From NCBI RefSeq assembly GCF_003002825.1, contig NZ_PVTE01000027.1, forward strand, positions 1 to 64,000: a DNA stretch of 64,000 bases, written 5' to 3'. Under the pieces are notes generated by a model. The model did not search any database and was not told the DNA's origin. It saw only the letters and a list, made by a program, of their open reading frames with translations. This document shows, piece by piece, positions 1 through 8,295 of this stretch (position 1 is its first letter; each line of letters starts with the position of its first letter). The stretch is from Spirosoma oryzae. Its GTDB lineage: Bacteria > Bacteroidota > Bacteroidia > Cytophagales > Spirosomataceae. The position numbers were made by a program, and so were the translations under genes.

Positions 1-2304
1 GTGACTTGCACCACCGGCGTGGTCAGCTTCACCGTCACCCCGGCCGTCACGGCATCGCCCGACGCGGGTACCGCTAGTGCGGGCACGGGTGGCACACCAG
101 TGGCTAACGTAGCCGCTAACGATGTGGTCAACGGTCAACCCGCTACCTTGGGCAATGGTGGTAACGCCACAGTCGCGCAGGTAGGCAACTACCCCACCGG
201 CATCAGTCTCAACCCCGCGAATGGCTCGCTCCTCATCGCGGCAGGCACGGCACCGGGCAGCTACACCGTCGCTTATCAACTCTGCGATCGGCTCAGCACA
301 CCGACCTGCTCCACGGCCGTCGTTAGCCTCACCGTCACCGCTTCCTCGGTGGCCAACCCTGACGCGGGCACTGTTAGCGCAGGCACCGGTGGCACACCAG
401 TAGCCAACATAGCAGCTAACGACGTGGTCAACGGTCAACCCGCCAATCTGGCGACTGGCGGTAACGCTACGGTCTCGCTTATCAACCCGCCAGCGGGCAT
501 CACCCTCAACTCCACGAACGGATCGATCTCGGTAGCCGCCGGTACCGTACCAGGATCATACACGGTCGCCTACCAGCTCTGCGACAAGCTCACCCCGGCT
601 ACCTGTACCACCTCCATCGTTAGTCTGACAGTTACGCCATCGTCGGTCGCTATGCCCGATGCGGGCACCGTTAGCAGTGGTACCAACAGCACCGCTGTCG
701 CCAACGTGGCGGCTAACGACTTCGTTAACGGCCAACCCGCTACCCTGGGTACCAACGGTAACGCCACGGTCGCTCAGGTGGGTACTTACCCGCCGGGCGT
801 CACGCTTGACCCAACAACGGGTAGCCTGACCGTCGCGCAAGGCACGACGCCGGGCTCGTACACGGTGGCCTATCAACTGTGCGACAAACTCACGCCCGCG
901 ACCTGCTCTACGGCCATCGTCAGCTTTATCGTTACGGCGTCAGAAGTCGCGAATCCGGACGCGGGTACCATCAGCAGTGCTACCGGCGGAACGGCCATCG
1001 CCAACGTGGTAGCAAACGATGTCGTTGATGGCCTACCAGCTACGTTGGGTGCCAACGGTAACGCTACGGTGACCCTGCTCACGACGGGAACGCCACTTGT
1101 GTTGAACACAAATACTGGCAGTGTATCCGTCGCGCAGGGTACAACACCGGGTGTCTACACAACCGTCTACCAGCTCTGCGACAAAATAACGCCTGTCACC
1201 TGCACAACCGGAACCATCAGCGTTACTGTCACTGCGGCAGAAGTCGCCAACCCGGATGCGGGTACGGTCAGCGCGGGTAACGGAGGGGTAGTCGTAGCCA
1301 ATGTAGCGGCCAACGATATGGTCGATGGGTTGCCAGCGACGGTAGGACCGAATGGTAATGCAACGGTAGCGCAGGTAGGTACATACCCGGCGGGTGTCAC
1401 ACTCGACCCAAACACCGGCTCGCTCTCCGTAGCCGCCGGTACCGCACCAGGATCATACACGGTCGCCTACCAGCTCTGCGACAAGCTCACCCCTGTCACC
1501 TGTACCACCGGGGTTGTCAGCTTTACGATCACGCCGGGTGTCGGCGGTACCGTCTTCAACGATGCGAACGGCCTGACCGACAATCAGATCAACGGTCCGG
1601 GTACCAACGCAGGAGGTCTGTTTGCTATCCTGACGAACAGCGCCAACACGGTGGTGGCTTCGGTACCTGTAGCGACGACGGGTGCTTATCGCTTCGACAA
1701 CGTAGCCCCCGGCTCGTACGGCGTACGGATTAGCACGGCAGCAGGCATCGTAGGCGGCACGCCACCGGCGGTTAGCTTGCCAACGAACTGGACCACGACA
1801 GGCGAAGGAACCACGACGGGCGGTGACGGTCTGGTCGACGGAATCACGTCGGTGACGGTTGGCAGCGCGGAAGTAAGTGGAGCCAACTTCGGGATCGAGC
1901 AGTTACCAACGCCGGCGACTACCGCCCTGGCAGCCCGGTCGAATCCGGGCGGTACAAACGCGATAACGGTACCACCGTCGAGCCTGACGGGAACTGATCC
2001 CGACGGCGCGGTCGTCGCCATTCGCTTCGTGAGTTTCCCGACGAACGTGACGACGCTGTTTATCGGTGGTACTTCGTACACAGCAGCGACTTTCCCGGCA
2101 GGGGGCGTTACGACTGCCAGCAACGTACCGGTTCACATCGACCCGATCGACGGTACAAACGGCGCTGTGGCTTCGGTCATCTCGTTCCGCGTAATCGACA
2201 ATGCGGGTATGGAAAGCCGGACAACGGGTACCGCTACGCTATCGTTCAGTTGCCCGGATACCCTGTGTGTACCAGTTACCATTCAGAAAATAAGAACCCG
2301 GTAA
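1..2304 (+). CDS. C-terminal part of a large repetitive adhesin-like surface protein (5' end outside window)
   Basis: The reading frame is open from the first base, so the true start lies upstream and only the last 767 residues are visible. Five consecutive repeats of 99-100 residues start near residues 16, 116, 216, 316 and 415. Each opens with a VANPDAGT-like motif, then VANVAANDVVNGQPA, and ends with APGSYTVAYQLCDKLTP and CTT/CST. After about residue 510 comes an SdrD B-like segment (TVFNDANG..GAYRFDNVAPGSYGVRIS) and a last beta-sandwich segment ending in a Cys-x5-Cys tail (CPDTLC). The whole is Thr, Gly, Ala and Asn rich, as in secreted cell-surface proteins of Cytophagales. No enzyme motif is visible. 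A role as an extracellular adhesin or stalk protein is inferred from the repeats only. A strong terminator follows the stop codon. Confidence 0.75.
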   Translation: MTCTTGVVSFTVTPAVTASPDAGTASAGTGGTPVANVAANDVVNGQPATLGNGGNATVAQVGNYPTGISLNPANGSLLIAAGTAPGSYTVAYQLCDRLSTPTCSTAVVSLTVTASSVANPDAGTVSAGTGGTPVANIAANDVVNGQPANLATGGNATVSLINPPAGITLNSTNGSISVAAGTVPGSYTVAYQLCDKLTPATCTTSIVSLTVTPSSVAMPDAGTVSSGTNSTAVANVAANDFVNGQPATLGTNGNATVAQVGTYPPGVTLDPTTGSLTVAQGTTPGSYTVAYQLCDKLTPATCSTAIVSFIVTASEVANPDAGTISSATGGTAIANVVANDVVDGLPATLGANGNATVTLLTTGTPLVLNTNTGSVSVAQGTTPGVYTTVYQLCDKITPVTCTTGTISVTVTAAEVANPDAGTVSAGNGGVVVANVAANDMVDGLPATVGPNGNATVAQVGTYPAGVTLDPNTGSLSVAAGTAPGSYTVAYQLCDKLTPVTCTTGVVSFTITPGVGGTVFNDANGLTDNQINGPGTNAGGLFAILTNSANTVVASVPVATTGAYRFDNVAPGSYGVRISTAAGIVGGTPPAVSLPTNWTTTGEGTTTGGDGLVDGITSVTVGSAEVSGANFGIEQLPTPATTALAARSNPGGTNAITVPPSSLTGTDPDGAVVAIRFVSFPTNVTTLFIGGTSYTAATFPAGGVTTASNVPVHIDPIDGTNGAVASVISFRVIDNAGMESRTTGTATLSFSCPDTLCVPVTIQKIRTR

Positions 2305-2322
2305 CGGGCTGACTAAGAAAGG

Positions 2323-2394
2323 CGGTAGCGCTTCGATCGAATAGCCTCAGGCACGACAACTCCTGAGGCATTCGGTCGAAGCGCTACCGTTTTT
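2323..2394. terminator. Intrinsic terminator after the adhesin gene
   Basis: A long interrupted hairpin has outer arms GGTAGCGCTTCG/CGAAGCGCTACC and inner arms GCCTCAGG/CCTGAGGC, followed by TTTTT on the plus strand. It ends about 40 bases before the stop codon of the convergent beta-helix gene and may serve both strands. Confidence 0.85.
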
Positions 2395-2433
2395 ATGGGT
2401 TGTGCTAGTCATCATACCACCCCCGCGTTCACC

Positions 2434-4161
2434 TTACAGCCGAATAAAGCGACTCGTATACCGCTTGCCTCCAGCACTCAGCATGACGACCGTGTACGTT
2501 CCCGAAGGCAGTTCATCCACCGAAACGTCGACACAGCTGCTGGCATGATCGCCAACCACAGTCGACACGACGGTTCCTTGCTGCGAATAGATCGTTAGCC
2601 ATTGGATAGCTTGTCCCGCCGGAAGCTGACAGGAAACATAACTGTGCGCCGGCGACGGATAAAGTAGTAGTTCGCTGGATGCCGCAGTTAATTCCGGCAT
2701 AGGCGCGGCCTGACGTGCCCCCGCCGACGACACAGGTGCATATTTATAAGCCCCAACATCGTATTGGCTACCGTCCTCACGGTTGTTACCCGGCAAGTCG
2801 GTGATTACGCCCAGATTACTGACGTTAGTCCCCGTTCCGACAAGCGGAGAACCTGGTGCAGGTCGAAAATCCGCCGATTCGTCGGTATACAGCGTCGTAC
2901 CGGCAACAGCCGTCACGTTCGTCACCAGGGTTGCCTGAGCACCCTGCATCAGCGTCAGCACGCGCCCGCCCTGGCTACCCTGTGCGTTGACCTGCGTGAT
3001 CGCGTTGTTGACAATGAGGTTGGTATTGTTCTGATTATACAGCCGGATACCGTCGCGGCCGGTGCGGTTGATCGTATTATTGGCAAACAGCATCGACGTA
3101 TTCGGCAACGAACCGACCCGGTCGTCGCAGAAGATACCGTCCAGGCTGGCGTCGTTGATGACATTGTTGTAAATCCGGTTGTTGCCCAGATGCCCGACGA
3201 TGATCAGCCCGATACCGGCCACGTGCGACAGCTGGTTACTGTAGCAGTCGCCCCCGCCCCCACCGCCGATCTGAATACCGTTGTTCTGGTAATTGGCAAA
3301 CGGAGCCATTCCGGTGTAGTCAAGCGTATTGTGATGAACCTGCGCGTCGGGCGCGCAACCGTACTGGAGCCCCTCGGCGGCCGTGTGCTCGATGCGGTTG
3401 TTGTACACCCGCAACCCGTAGATAAGGTGCGGATACACCGTCTTCTGTATGCCGTTGCAGGTAACGTTCACCCCTGTGTAATACGAGTGGCCAATGTAAA
3501 ATCCTTCTCCCCCGGTGTCGTGCACATAATTGTCATGCAGACTGACATTGTACATGCTGAAGTTTTCCCGCCAGGTTGTCGAGTCGCAGCTGGGATCGGT
3601 TTTGACCATAAAGCCGGCAAAGCCCGCAAAGGCCACCTCCACCCGCTCCACCTCGCAGTCGGAGCTTAGCCCGCCGATGCTGACACCCGATGCCGACTGA
3701 TTCGACCGGTCCAGCTTGAAGCCGTACTGGAGCGATGGGTCACCGGAACCAGACAGGACAAAGTACCGGCTCGTGTTAAACTGAATGCCGGAGTAATACG
3801 CGTCGACGCCAACCGAAACCAGTCCACCACAATTGATAAAGCGAATCGGTTGGCTGGCCGTACCGACGAACCCATTGAAGCGCAGGTAGTCGTACCGACC
3901 AGCCTTCACACAGACCGTTTGCCCAGGCTTGACGTTCAGCTTAGCGTTTGTGTAGACCCCTGCTTTGTCGACAACGTAGTCGCAGACACAGCCTGACTGC
4001 CCCATTGCGGTACCGGCGGCAACGGACAACAAGAACCAACTGATTAACAAGCTTTTTTCTACACGCTGCCGTTTGCGAATGGCATAAGAAATGCGCGAAT
4101 ACCAAACTGGTTGCGTCCATTCAATATCGGTGTTGTGCGCGCTGCCGGAGCAGCGTACCAT
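2434..4161 (-). CDS. Secreted right-handed parallel beta-helix protein with T9SS C-terminal sorting domain
   Basis: A secreted protein with a right-handed beta-helix core, the fold used by pectate-lyase-like polysaccharide lyases and epimerases. The frame is open up to 4332, but no in-frame ATG lies between the hydrophobic signal (KSLLISWFLLSVAAGTAMG) and 4161. That ATG, preceded by GGTAGGGG, is chosen as the start; it leaves an unusually long basic leader of about 33 residues. The core has many Asn/Gly-rich coils (YNNRIEHTAAEGLQYG, HHNTLDYTG, ANNTINRTGRDGI). The last ~75 residues (LLLYPSPAHSYV...LPSGTYTVVMLS...FIRL) match a type A T9SS sorting tail, so export to the cell surface is likely. 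It is homologous to the protein at 19491-20672 on the other side of the polysaccharide locus. The substrate is unknown. Confidence 0.8.
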   Translation of the reverse strand: MVRCSGSAHNTDIEWTQPVWYSRISYAIRKRQRVEKSLLISWFLLSVAAGTAMGQSGCVCDYVVDKAGVYTNAKLNVKPGQTVCVKAGRYDYLRFNGFVGTASQPIRFINCGGLVSVGVDAYYSGIQFNTSRYFVLSGSGDPSLQYGFKLDRSNQSASGVSIGGLSSDCEVERVEVAFAGFAGFMVKTDPSCDSTTWRENFSMYNVSLHDNYVHDTGGEGFYIGHSYYTGVNVTCNGIQKTVYPHLIYGLRVYNNRIEHTAAEGLQYGCAPDAQVHHNTLDYTGMAPFANYQNNGIQIGGGGGGDCYSNQLSHVAGIGLIIVGHLGNNRIYNNVINDASLDGIFCDDRVGSLPNTSMLFANNTINRTGRDGIRLYNQNNTNLIVNNAITQVNAQGSQGGRVLTLMQGAQATLVTNVTAVAGTTLYTDESADFRPAPGSPLVGTGTNVSNLGVITDLPGNNREDGSQYDVGAYKYAPVSSAGARQAAPMPELTAASSELLLYPSPAHSYVSCQLPAGQAIQWLTIYSQQGTVVSTVVGDHASSCVDVSVDELPSGTYTVVMLSAGGKRYTSRFIRL

Positions 4162-4319
4162 TCCCCTACCGTATAAATACAGCAGCAGTTGGGCGAGGTA
4201 GCCGATCACTACGTCTATTTTGGTGTACATTAAATAGGAATAGGTAACAAAAAAAGAGTACGGTCCGATTTTTATCAGGAAAAAGCAACAAAGCAAACAA
4301 CCAGATTTGAACCAAGCAT
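4162..4319. promoter_or_regulatory. Divergent intergenic region between the beta-helix gene and the response regulator
   Basis: A 158-base AT-rich gap between divergent genes, which must hold both promoters. I see no convincing match to the Bacteroidota TTTG/TAnnTTTG promoter, so no exact site is called. Confidence 0.35.
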
Positions 4320-4751
4320 ATGGAAAAAGCATACCACGTTTTGTATGTCGACGACGACAATTATATCCGGCAAATCGTCAGGCATGTAATGGACCCCGAC
4401 TTCCGGGTAACTGCATTCAGCAACGCCGTTGAAGCAGTCGATTGGCTTGAGCAGGGCAATTTTCCCGATGTGATCCTGACCGATCTGAGCATGCCCGACA
4501 TCGACGGCATGGAGTTTATCAGCCTTATCAAAAACAGCTCGCTCTTCAAGACAATCCCGATTTTCATTCTGTCGGCCTCGACGGATACCGATCTGAAAAT
4601 AAAATGCCTGCAACACGGTGCCGACGACTTCATCAGCAAACCCTTCAGCCCGCTGTTCATCAAGGCCAAGATCGAAGCGCTGATGCGGTTGCTTGGTCAG
4701 CGCAGTAGCGTCCGGTTTACCCCGACGCCCAATCACACGGATGCCCGCTAA
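4320..4751 (+). CDS. Single-domain CheY-like response regulator
   Basis: A 143-residue protein made almost entirely of one receiver domain. Acidic pocket residues are D11-D13 (VDDDN), the predicted phospho-acceptor is D55 (ILTDLSMPD), and the conserved lysine is K107 (FISKPFSP). There is no output domain, so it probably acts by protein-protein contact. It lies 20 bases upstream of the initiating sugar transferase, whose N-terminus is a decayed version of the same fold. This suggests that phosphorylation controls polysaccharide synthesis. The partner kinase is not in the window. Start is ATG with no strong Shine-Dalgarno. Confidence 0.9.
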   Translation: MEKAYHVLYVDDDNYIRQIVRHVMDPDFRVTAFSNAVEAVDWLEQGNFPDVILTDLSMPDIDGMEFISLIKNSSLFKTIPIFILSASTDTDLKIKCLQHGADDFISKPFSPLFIKAKIEALMRLLGQRSSVRFTPTPNHTDAR

Positions 4752-4771
4752 GGTTAGCTTTATCAACCGCT

Positions 4772-5947
4772 ATGGATTCTCCCTTCACGATAACAGCCAG
4801 TGACACATTCCAGGTACTCTACGTCGACAGTACCGACGCCCAGACCGACGAACTGCGCGGTGTTCTCGGCGACCAAGCCATGCTGACTGTGGCCGAAACC
4901 GCAGCAGACGCCTTGGACCAGTTAGCCAATGACCGCCTGATCGATCTGGTTATCATCAACGAAACCACGATGGGTCGGCACCTGTTCGACATCATCAATT
5001 TTCGTCGGCTTGAACAGGGGTTCGCCACCATCCTGCTCATCACCGAGCCGACAGTCGACTTTAACGTGCAGGAAAAAGGACAGCCGACGGTCGACATTTT
5101 CCCGGTTGCGTTCGACGCCAGCACGCTGAAAAAACGGATTTACTATTTCATCTACAAGAAATCGTATCGAAGTCAGCAGGTTACCCAGCAGTTTGCCAAT
5201 ACAAGCATCCCGCCGGGGAAGCGCCTATTCGACATCGCCCTCTCTACGCTGATTCTGGTCGCCGTGTCGCCCCTGATGGCCATCGTCACCTTGCTGATTC
5301 GGCTGGACTCCCCCGGCCCCATTTTCTACAAATCCCGCCGAATCGGTATGGGCTACCGGCCGTTTCAGATGTACAAGTTCCGGACTATGCGCACCGGGGC
5401 CGACGCCATGATTCAGAGCATGGCGTCGCAGAATATGTACAACAAGCCCAAACCGGTGGAGTCGACCGGCGGTCAAGTGTGCGACAGTTGCCTGCGTCAG
5501 GGGACTTCGTGCCAGAAACCGTTGTTTCAGGACGGTCGTCAGGTCTGCGAACGCCAGTTTCTCGATGAACAGCGCGATCAGGCTACGTTCATGAAATTCC
5601 AGTCCGATCCGCGCGTAACCCGGCTGGGCAAGTTTCTCCGGAACGCCAGTATCGACGAACTACCTCAGTTGCTGAATATCCTGAAGGGCGATATGTCGTT
5701 TGTGGGCAACCGGCCACTTCCACCCTATGAAGCGGAAAAGCTGACCCAGACCGACCGGGCCCAGCGATTTGCCGCCCCCGCCGGCCTGACCGGTCTGTGG
5801 CAGGTAACCAAGCGGGGCCGGGCGGGGGTATCTGACCAGGAGCGCATGGATCTCGACGCCGAATACGCGCGGACCTACTCCCTGAAAACAGACCTGCTCA
5901 TTCTGATTCGTACGTCGTGGGCGCTGTTCCAAAAAGAGAATGTATGA
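4772..5947 (+). CDS. Pseudo-receiver domain fused to a polyprenyl-phosphate sugar-1-phosphate transferase
   Basis: Predicted membrane-bound initiator of exopolysaccharide synthesis, loading the first sugar phosphate onto undecaprenyl phosphate. Residues 13-135 resemble a receiver domain (FQVLYVDSTD, ATILLITEP), but the phospho-acceptor position holds N63 (LVIINETTMG). Residues 150-391 are a bacterial sugar transferase domain (PF02397): a membrane segment (LFDIALSTLILVAVSPLMAI), then SPGPIFYKSRRIG, MYKFRTMR, a catalytic-type ASIDELPQLLNILKGDMSFVGNRP, and GLTGLWQV. An insert at 220-270 carries four cysteines (C237, C240, C247, C259), unusual for the family and possibly metal-binding. The stop overlaps the next gene's start (ATGA at 5944), so it is probably translationally coupled. 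Confidence 0.88.
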   Translation: MDSPFTITASDTFQVLYVDSTDAQTDELRGVLGDQAMLTVAETAADALDQLANDRLIDLVIINETTMGRHLFDIINFRRLEQGFATILLITEPTVDFNVQEKGQPTVDIFPVAFDASTLKKRIYYFIYKKSYRSQQVTQQFANTSIPPGKRLFDIALSTLILVAVSPLMAIVTLLIRLDSPGPIFYKSRRIGMGYRPFQMYKFRTMRTGADAMIQSMASQNMYNKPKPVESTGGQVCDSCLRQGTSCQKPLFQDGRQVCERQFLDEQRDQATFMKFQSDPRVTRLGKFLRNASIDELPQLLNILKGDMSFVGNRPLPPYEAEKLTQTDRAQRFAAPAGLTGLWQVTKRGRAGVSDQERMDLDAEYARTYSLKTDLLILIRTSWALFQKENV

Positions 5948-6903
5948 GGCACGACTACCCCCTCGTATCGATCATCACGCTCAATTACAACCAGCTGGCG
6001 GTGACCTGCGAACTGCTGCGGTCGATTCAGACGCTGACCTACCCGAACATCGAGGTACTGGTTGCCGATAACGACTCACCCGTCGACCCGACCGACGGGA
6101 TTCAGGCGCTGGGCTATTCGAACACCCGTGTCATTCGGACCGGCGCGAACCTGGGGTTTGCCGGTGGCAACAACGCGGCCATCCGGCAGGCGCGCGGTGC
6201 TTACCTACTGCTGCTCAACAACGACACCGAAGTAACGCCCGATCTGATCGAACGACTACTGGAACCCTTCGCCACCGACGACGCCATCGGTGTCACCGCG
6301 CCCAAAATTCGGTACCACCAGTCGCCGGATACGATTCAGTACGCGGGCTACACGCCCATGAATCCGTTCACCGGGCAGGCCTGGTCCATCGGTACGCATC
6401 AGATCGACAAGGGGCAGTTCGACCAGGGCGGGCTGACACCGTTTGCGCACGGCGCAGCCATGATGGTCCGGCGCGACGTGGTCGAGCGGGTGGGCCTGCT
6501 GTACGACGATTATTTCCTGTACTACGAAGAACTCGACTGGTGCTGGCAGATCCGCCGGGCGGGCTACGGCATTTACTACCAGCCCTCGGCCCTGGTCTAC
6601 CACAAAGAATCGGTGACGGTGGGCAAAAGCAGTCCGCTCAAGGTGTATTACCAGACGCGGAACCGCATTCTATTCATCCGCCGAAACATGACCCGAACCG
6701 CGCAGGCCGTGTTTTTCCTGTACTACGCGCTGCTGGCGTTTCCCAAAAACCTGCTTGGCTACGCGCTTGCCGGGCAGCGCGACCGGCTTCGGGCCTTCTG
6801 GCGGGGTACGATCTGGCATCTGTCGCATACCGTACCCCGACCGGTTCCGCCGGCTACTCAGTTCACCCCTATTTTTCAGCACGATCATGCGGATTGGCAT
6901 TGA
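5944..6903 (+). CDS. Family 2 glycosyltransferase (rhamnosyltransferase-like)
   Basis: Transfers a sugar from a nucleotide donor to the growing lipid-linked repeat unit on the cytoplasmic face. The ATG at 5944 overlaps the previous stop codon by ATGA and gives MRHDYPLVSIITLNYNQ, the usual N-terminus; the frame extends 27 bases further up without need. GT-A features are VSIITLNYN near the N-terminus, a donor-site LLLNNDTEVTPD, a GAAMMVRRDVVERVG acceptor-loop segment and DYFLYYEELDWCWQIRRAGY, typical of rhamnosyltransferase-like GT2 enzymes. A hydrophobic C-terminal stretch (AVFFLYYALLAFPKNLLGYAL) may anchor it. It is part of the operon 4320-8062. The donor sugar cannot be told from sequence. 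Confidence 0.88.
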   Translation: MRHDYPLVSIITLNYNQLAVTCELLRSIQTLTYPNIEVLVADNDSPVDPTDGIQALGYSNTRVIRTGANLGFAGGNNAAIRQARGAYLLLLNNDTEVTPDLIERLLEPFATDDAIGVTAPKIRYHQSPDTIQYAGYTPMNPFTGQAWSIGTHQIDKGQFDQGGLTPFAHGAAMMVRRDVVERVGLLYDDYFLYYEELDWCWQIRRAGYGIYYQPSALVYHKESVTVGKSSPLKVYYQTRNRILFIRRNMTRTAQAVFFLYYALLAFPKNLLGYALAGQRDRLRAFWRGTIWHLSHTVPRPVPPATQFTPIFQHDHADWH

Positions 6904-8062
6904 AGCACAGCGCCTTTTACGGCCGCACAAGCATGGTATGGATTTCGTAGCGCTGGAACTGATTCACGCGCTACAGAACATCGATACGGAGAACGAGTAC
7001 TTTATTTTCGTCCGGCCCGACACCGACGAGCAGTGCCTGAAGCTGCGCAGCCGATTTACGCTGGTCAAACTGCCGGGGCTTAATTACATTCACTGGGAGC
7101 AGGTGGCCCTGCCCCTCGCCATTCGCCACTATAAGCTCGACGTACTACACTGCACGGCGAATACAGCTCCGCTGATTTCAGGAACGCCCGTTATCCTGAC
7201 TCTGCACGACACGCTGTTCATGAAGCGCAAGAACGATGTAAATACGGCAACTGCGTATCAGCGACTTGGCAACGTGTATCGCACGTTTCTGATCCCCTGG
7301 CTGGTACACCGCTGCCAGCCGATCGTTACGGTGTCGCACTTCGCCAGCGACCAGATCAAGGAGGAACTGGACTTACCGCAGGCCCGGATAACGGTGCTCC
7401 ATAACGGTGTGAGTAACAAGTTCTTCGCACCGGTTTCCGACGATCAGCAGATTCAGGTCCGACTACGCTACCAGCTCCCGACGCGCTATTTCCTCTTCCT
7501 GGGCAGCGCCGACCCACGAAAAAACATGATTAACGTGCTGCGGGCCTACCTCGCCTACCGCACGACCGATCCGACGATTCCGCTGGTCATCAGTGGCAAG
7601 TTTCCCGACTTTCTCCGACAACACTTTACCGCCAGCGAATGCAGTCAGATACAGGCTTATTGCCGCTTCATCGGCTACATTCACGATAGCGATCTGCCCA
7701 GCCTGTACGCCATGGCCGAGCTGTTTTTGTTCCCGTCGATCAGTGAAGGCTTTGGACTGCCGATTCTGGAAGCCATGGCCAGTGGGACGCCCGTTATTAC
7801 GGGCAATCGGACCGCGATGCCGGAAGTAGCCGGATCAGCTGCGCTGTTGGTCGATCCGTTTCAGCCGCAGGCCATCACCGACGCCATGCAGCAGTTGATG
7901 AACGACTCGTCGCTACGGCAGTTGCTCATCCGACGTGGTCAGGCCTGGGCTACCCGTTTCTCCTGGTCGGAAGCCGCCCAGCGCCTGCTGATGATCTACA
8001 AACGCTTCGACCCGGCCCAGACGCAACCCGCCCCCTACGCGCAGCCAACGCCGTTTGTCTAG
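6887..8062 (+). CDS. Family 4 (GT-B) glycosyltransferase
   Basis: Retaining GT-B glycosyltransferase, last gene of the 4320-8062 operon. The ATG at 6887 gives [19 protein letters not shown], a normal start for this family, and overlaps the previous gene by 17 bases. A longer upstream frame exists but would sit inside the other gene. The C-terminal donor domain has GSADPRKNM and [19 protein letters not shown], the usual nucleotide-sugar binding E-x7-E region. It resembles mannosyl/fucosyl GT4 enzymes of capsule clusters. It has the same architecture as the two GT4 proteins at 59.8-62.2 kb. An intrinsic terminator follows directly. Confidence 0.88.
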   Translation: MRIGIEAQRLLRPHKHGMDFVALELIHALQNIDTENEYFIFVRPDTDEQCLKLRSRFTLVKLPGLNYIHWEQVALPLAIRHYKLDVLHCTANTAPLISGTPVILTLHDTLFMKRKNDVNTATAYQRLGNVYRTFLIPWLVHRCQPIVTVSHFASDQIKEELDLPQARITVLHNGVSNKFFAPVSDDQQIQVRLRYQLPTRYFLFLGSADPRKNMINVLRAYLAYRTTDPTIPLVISGKFPDFLRQHFTASECSQIQAYCRFIGYIHDSDLPSLYAMAELFLFPSISEGFGLPILEAMASGTPVITGNRTAMPEVAGSAALLVDPFQPQAITDAMQQLMNDSSLRQLLIRRGQAWATRFSWSEAAQRLLMIYKRFDPAQTQPAPYAQPTPFV

Positions 8063-8065
8063 GCA

Positions 8066-8100
8066 CTAGACCTAAACGGTTTCGACAATCGTTTAGGTCT
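8066..8100 (+). terminator. Hairpin after the GT operon
   Basis: AGACCTAAACG...CGTTTAGGTCT hairpin with a 12-base loop immediately after the stop codon at 8062. The run of T after it is short, but the position fits a transcription end. Confidence 0.7.
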
Positions 8101-8148
8101 TCGACAGGGGCCACACCCACAAAACAACAGACTGATTATCAGTAGTTC

Positions 8149-8237
8149 TTTGTCATCCCGACGCCAGGAGGGATCTTCGTTAACAGCAAGAAAAGCTATT
8201 AATTTCCGAAGATCCCTCCTGGCGTCGGGATAACAAA
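8149..8237. repeat. REP-like palindrome family 1, copy 1
   Basis: Arms of about 30 bases (TGTCATCCCGACGCCAGGAG and its complement) enclose a variable ~28-base loop. Related palindromes occur at 33984-34068 and 42976-43057. The arms are conserved between copies, with changes often compensated on the other arm (GCC/GGC here, GAC/GTC in copy 2). Confidence 0.85.
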
Positions 8238-8295
8238 CCGTAAGTACGAAGTGGTGTCAGGTGCGTGACCTGACACCACTTCGTACTTACGGTTT
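8235..8295. repeat. Perfect 28-bp-arm palindrome overlapping the end of a GT gene
   Basis: Two exactly complementary 28-base arms flank the 5-base loop GCGTG. The core GGTGTCAGGT...ACCTGACACC recurs at 33933-33959. The right arm contains the last two codons and stop of the gene ending at 8287. It may terminate transcription arriving from the minus-strand operon. Confidence 0.9.

Noticed and set aside
8149..8295. CRISPR array
   Set aside because: The repeats are inverted palindromes, not direct repeats with regular spacers.
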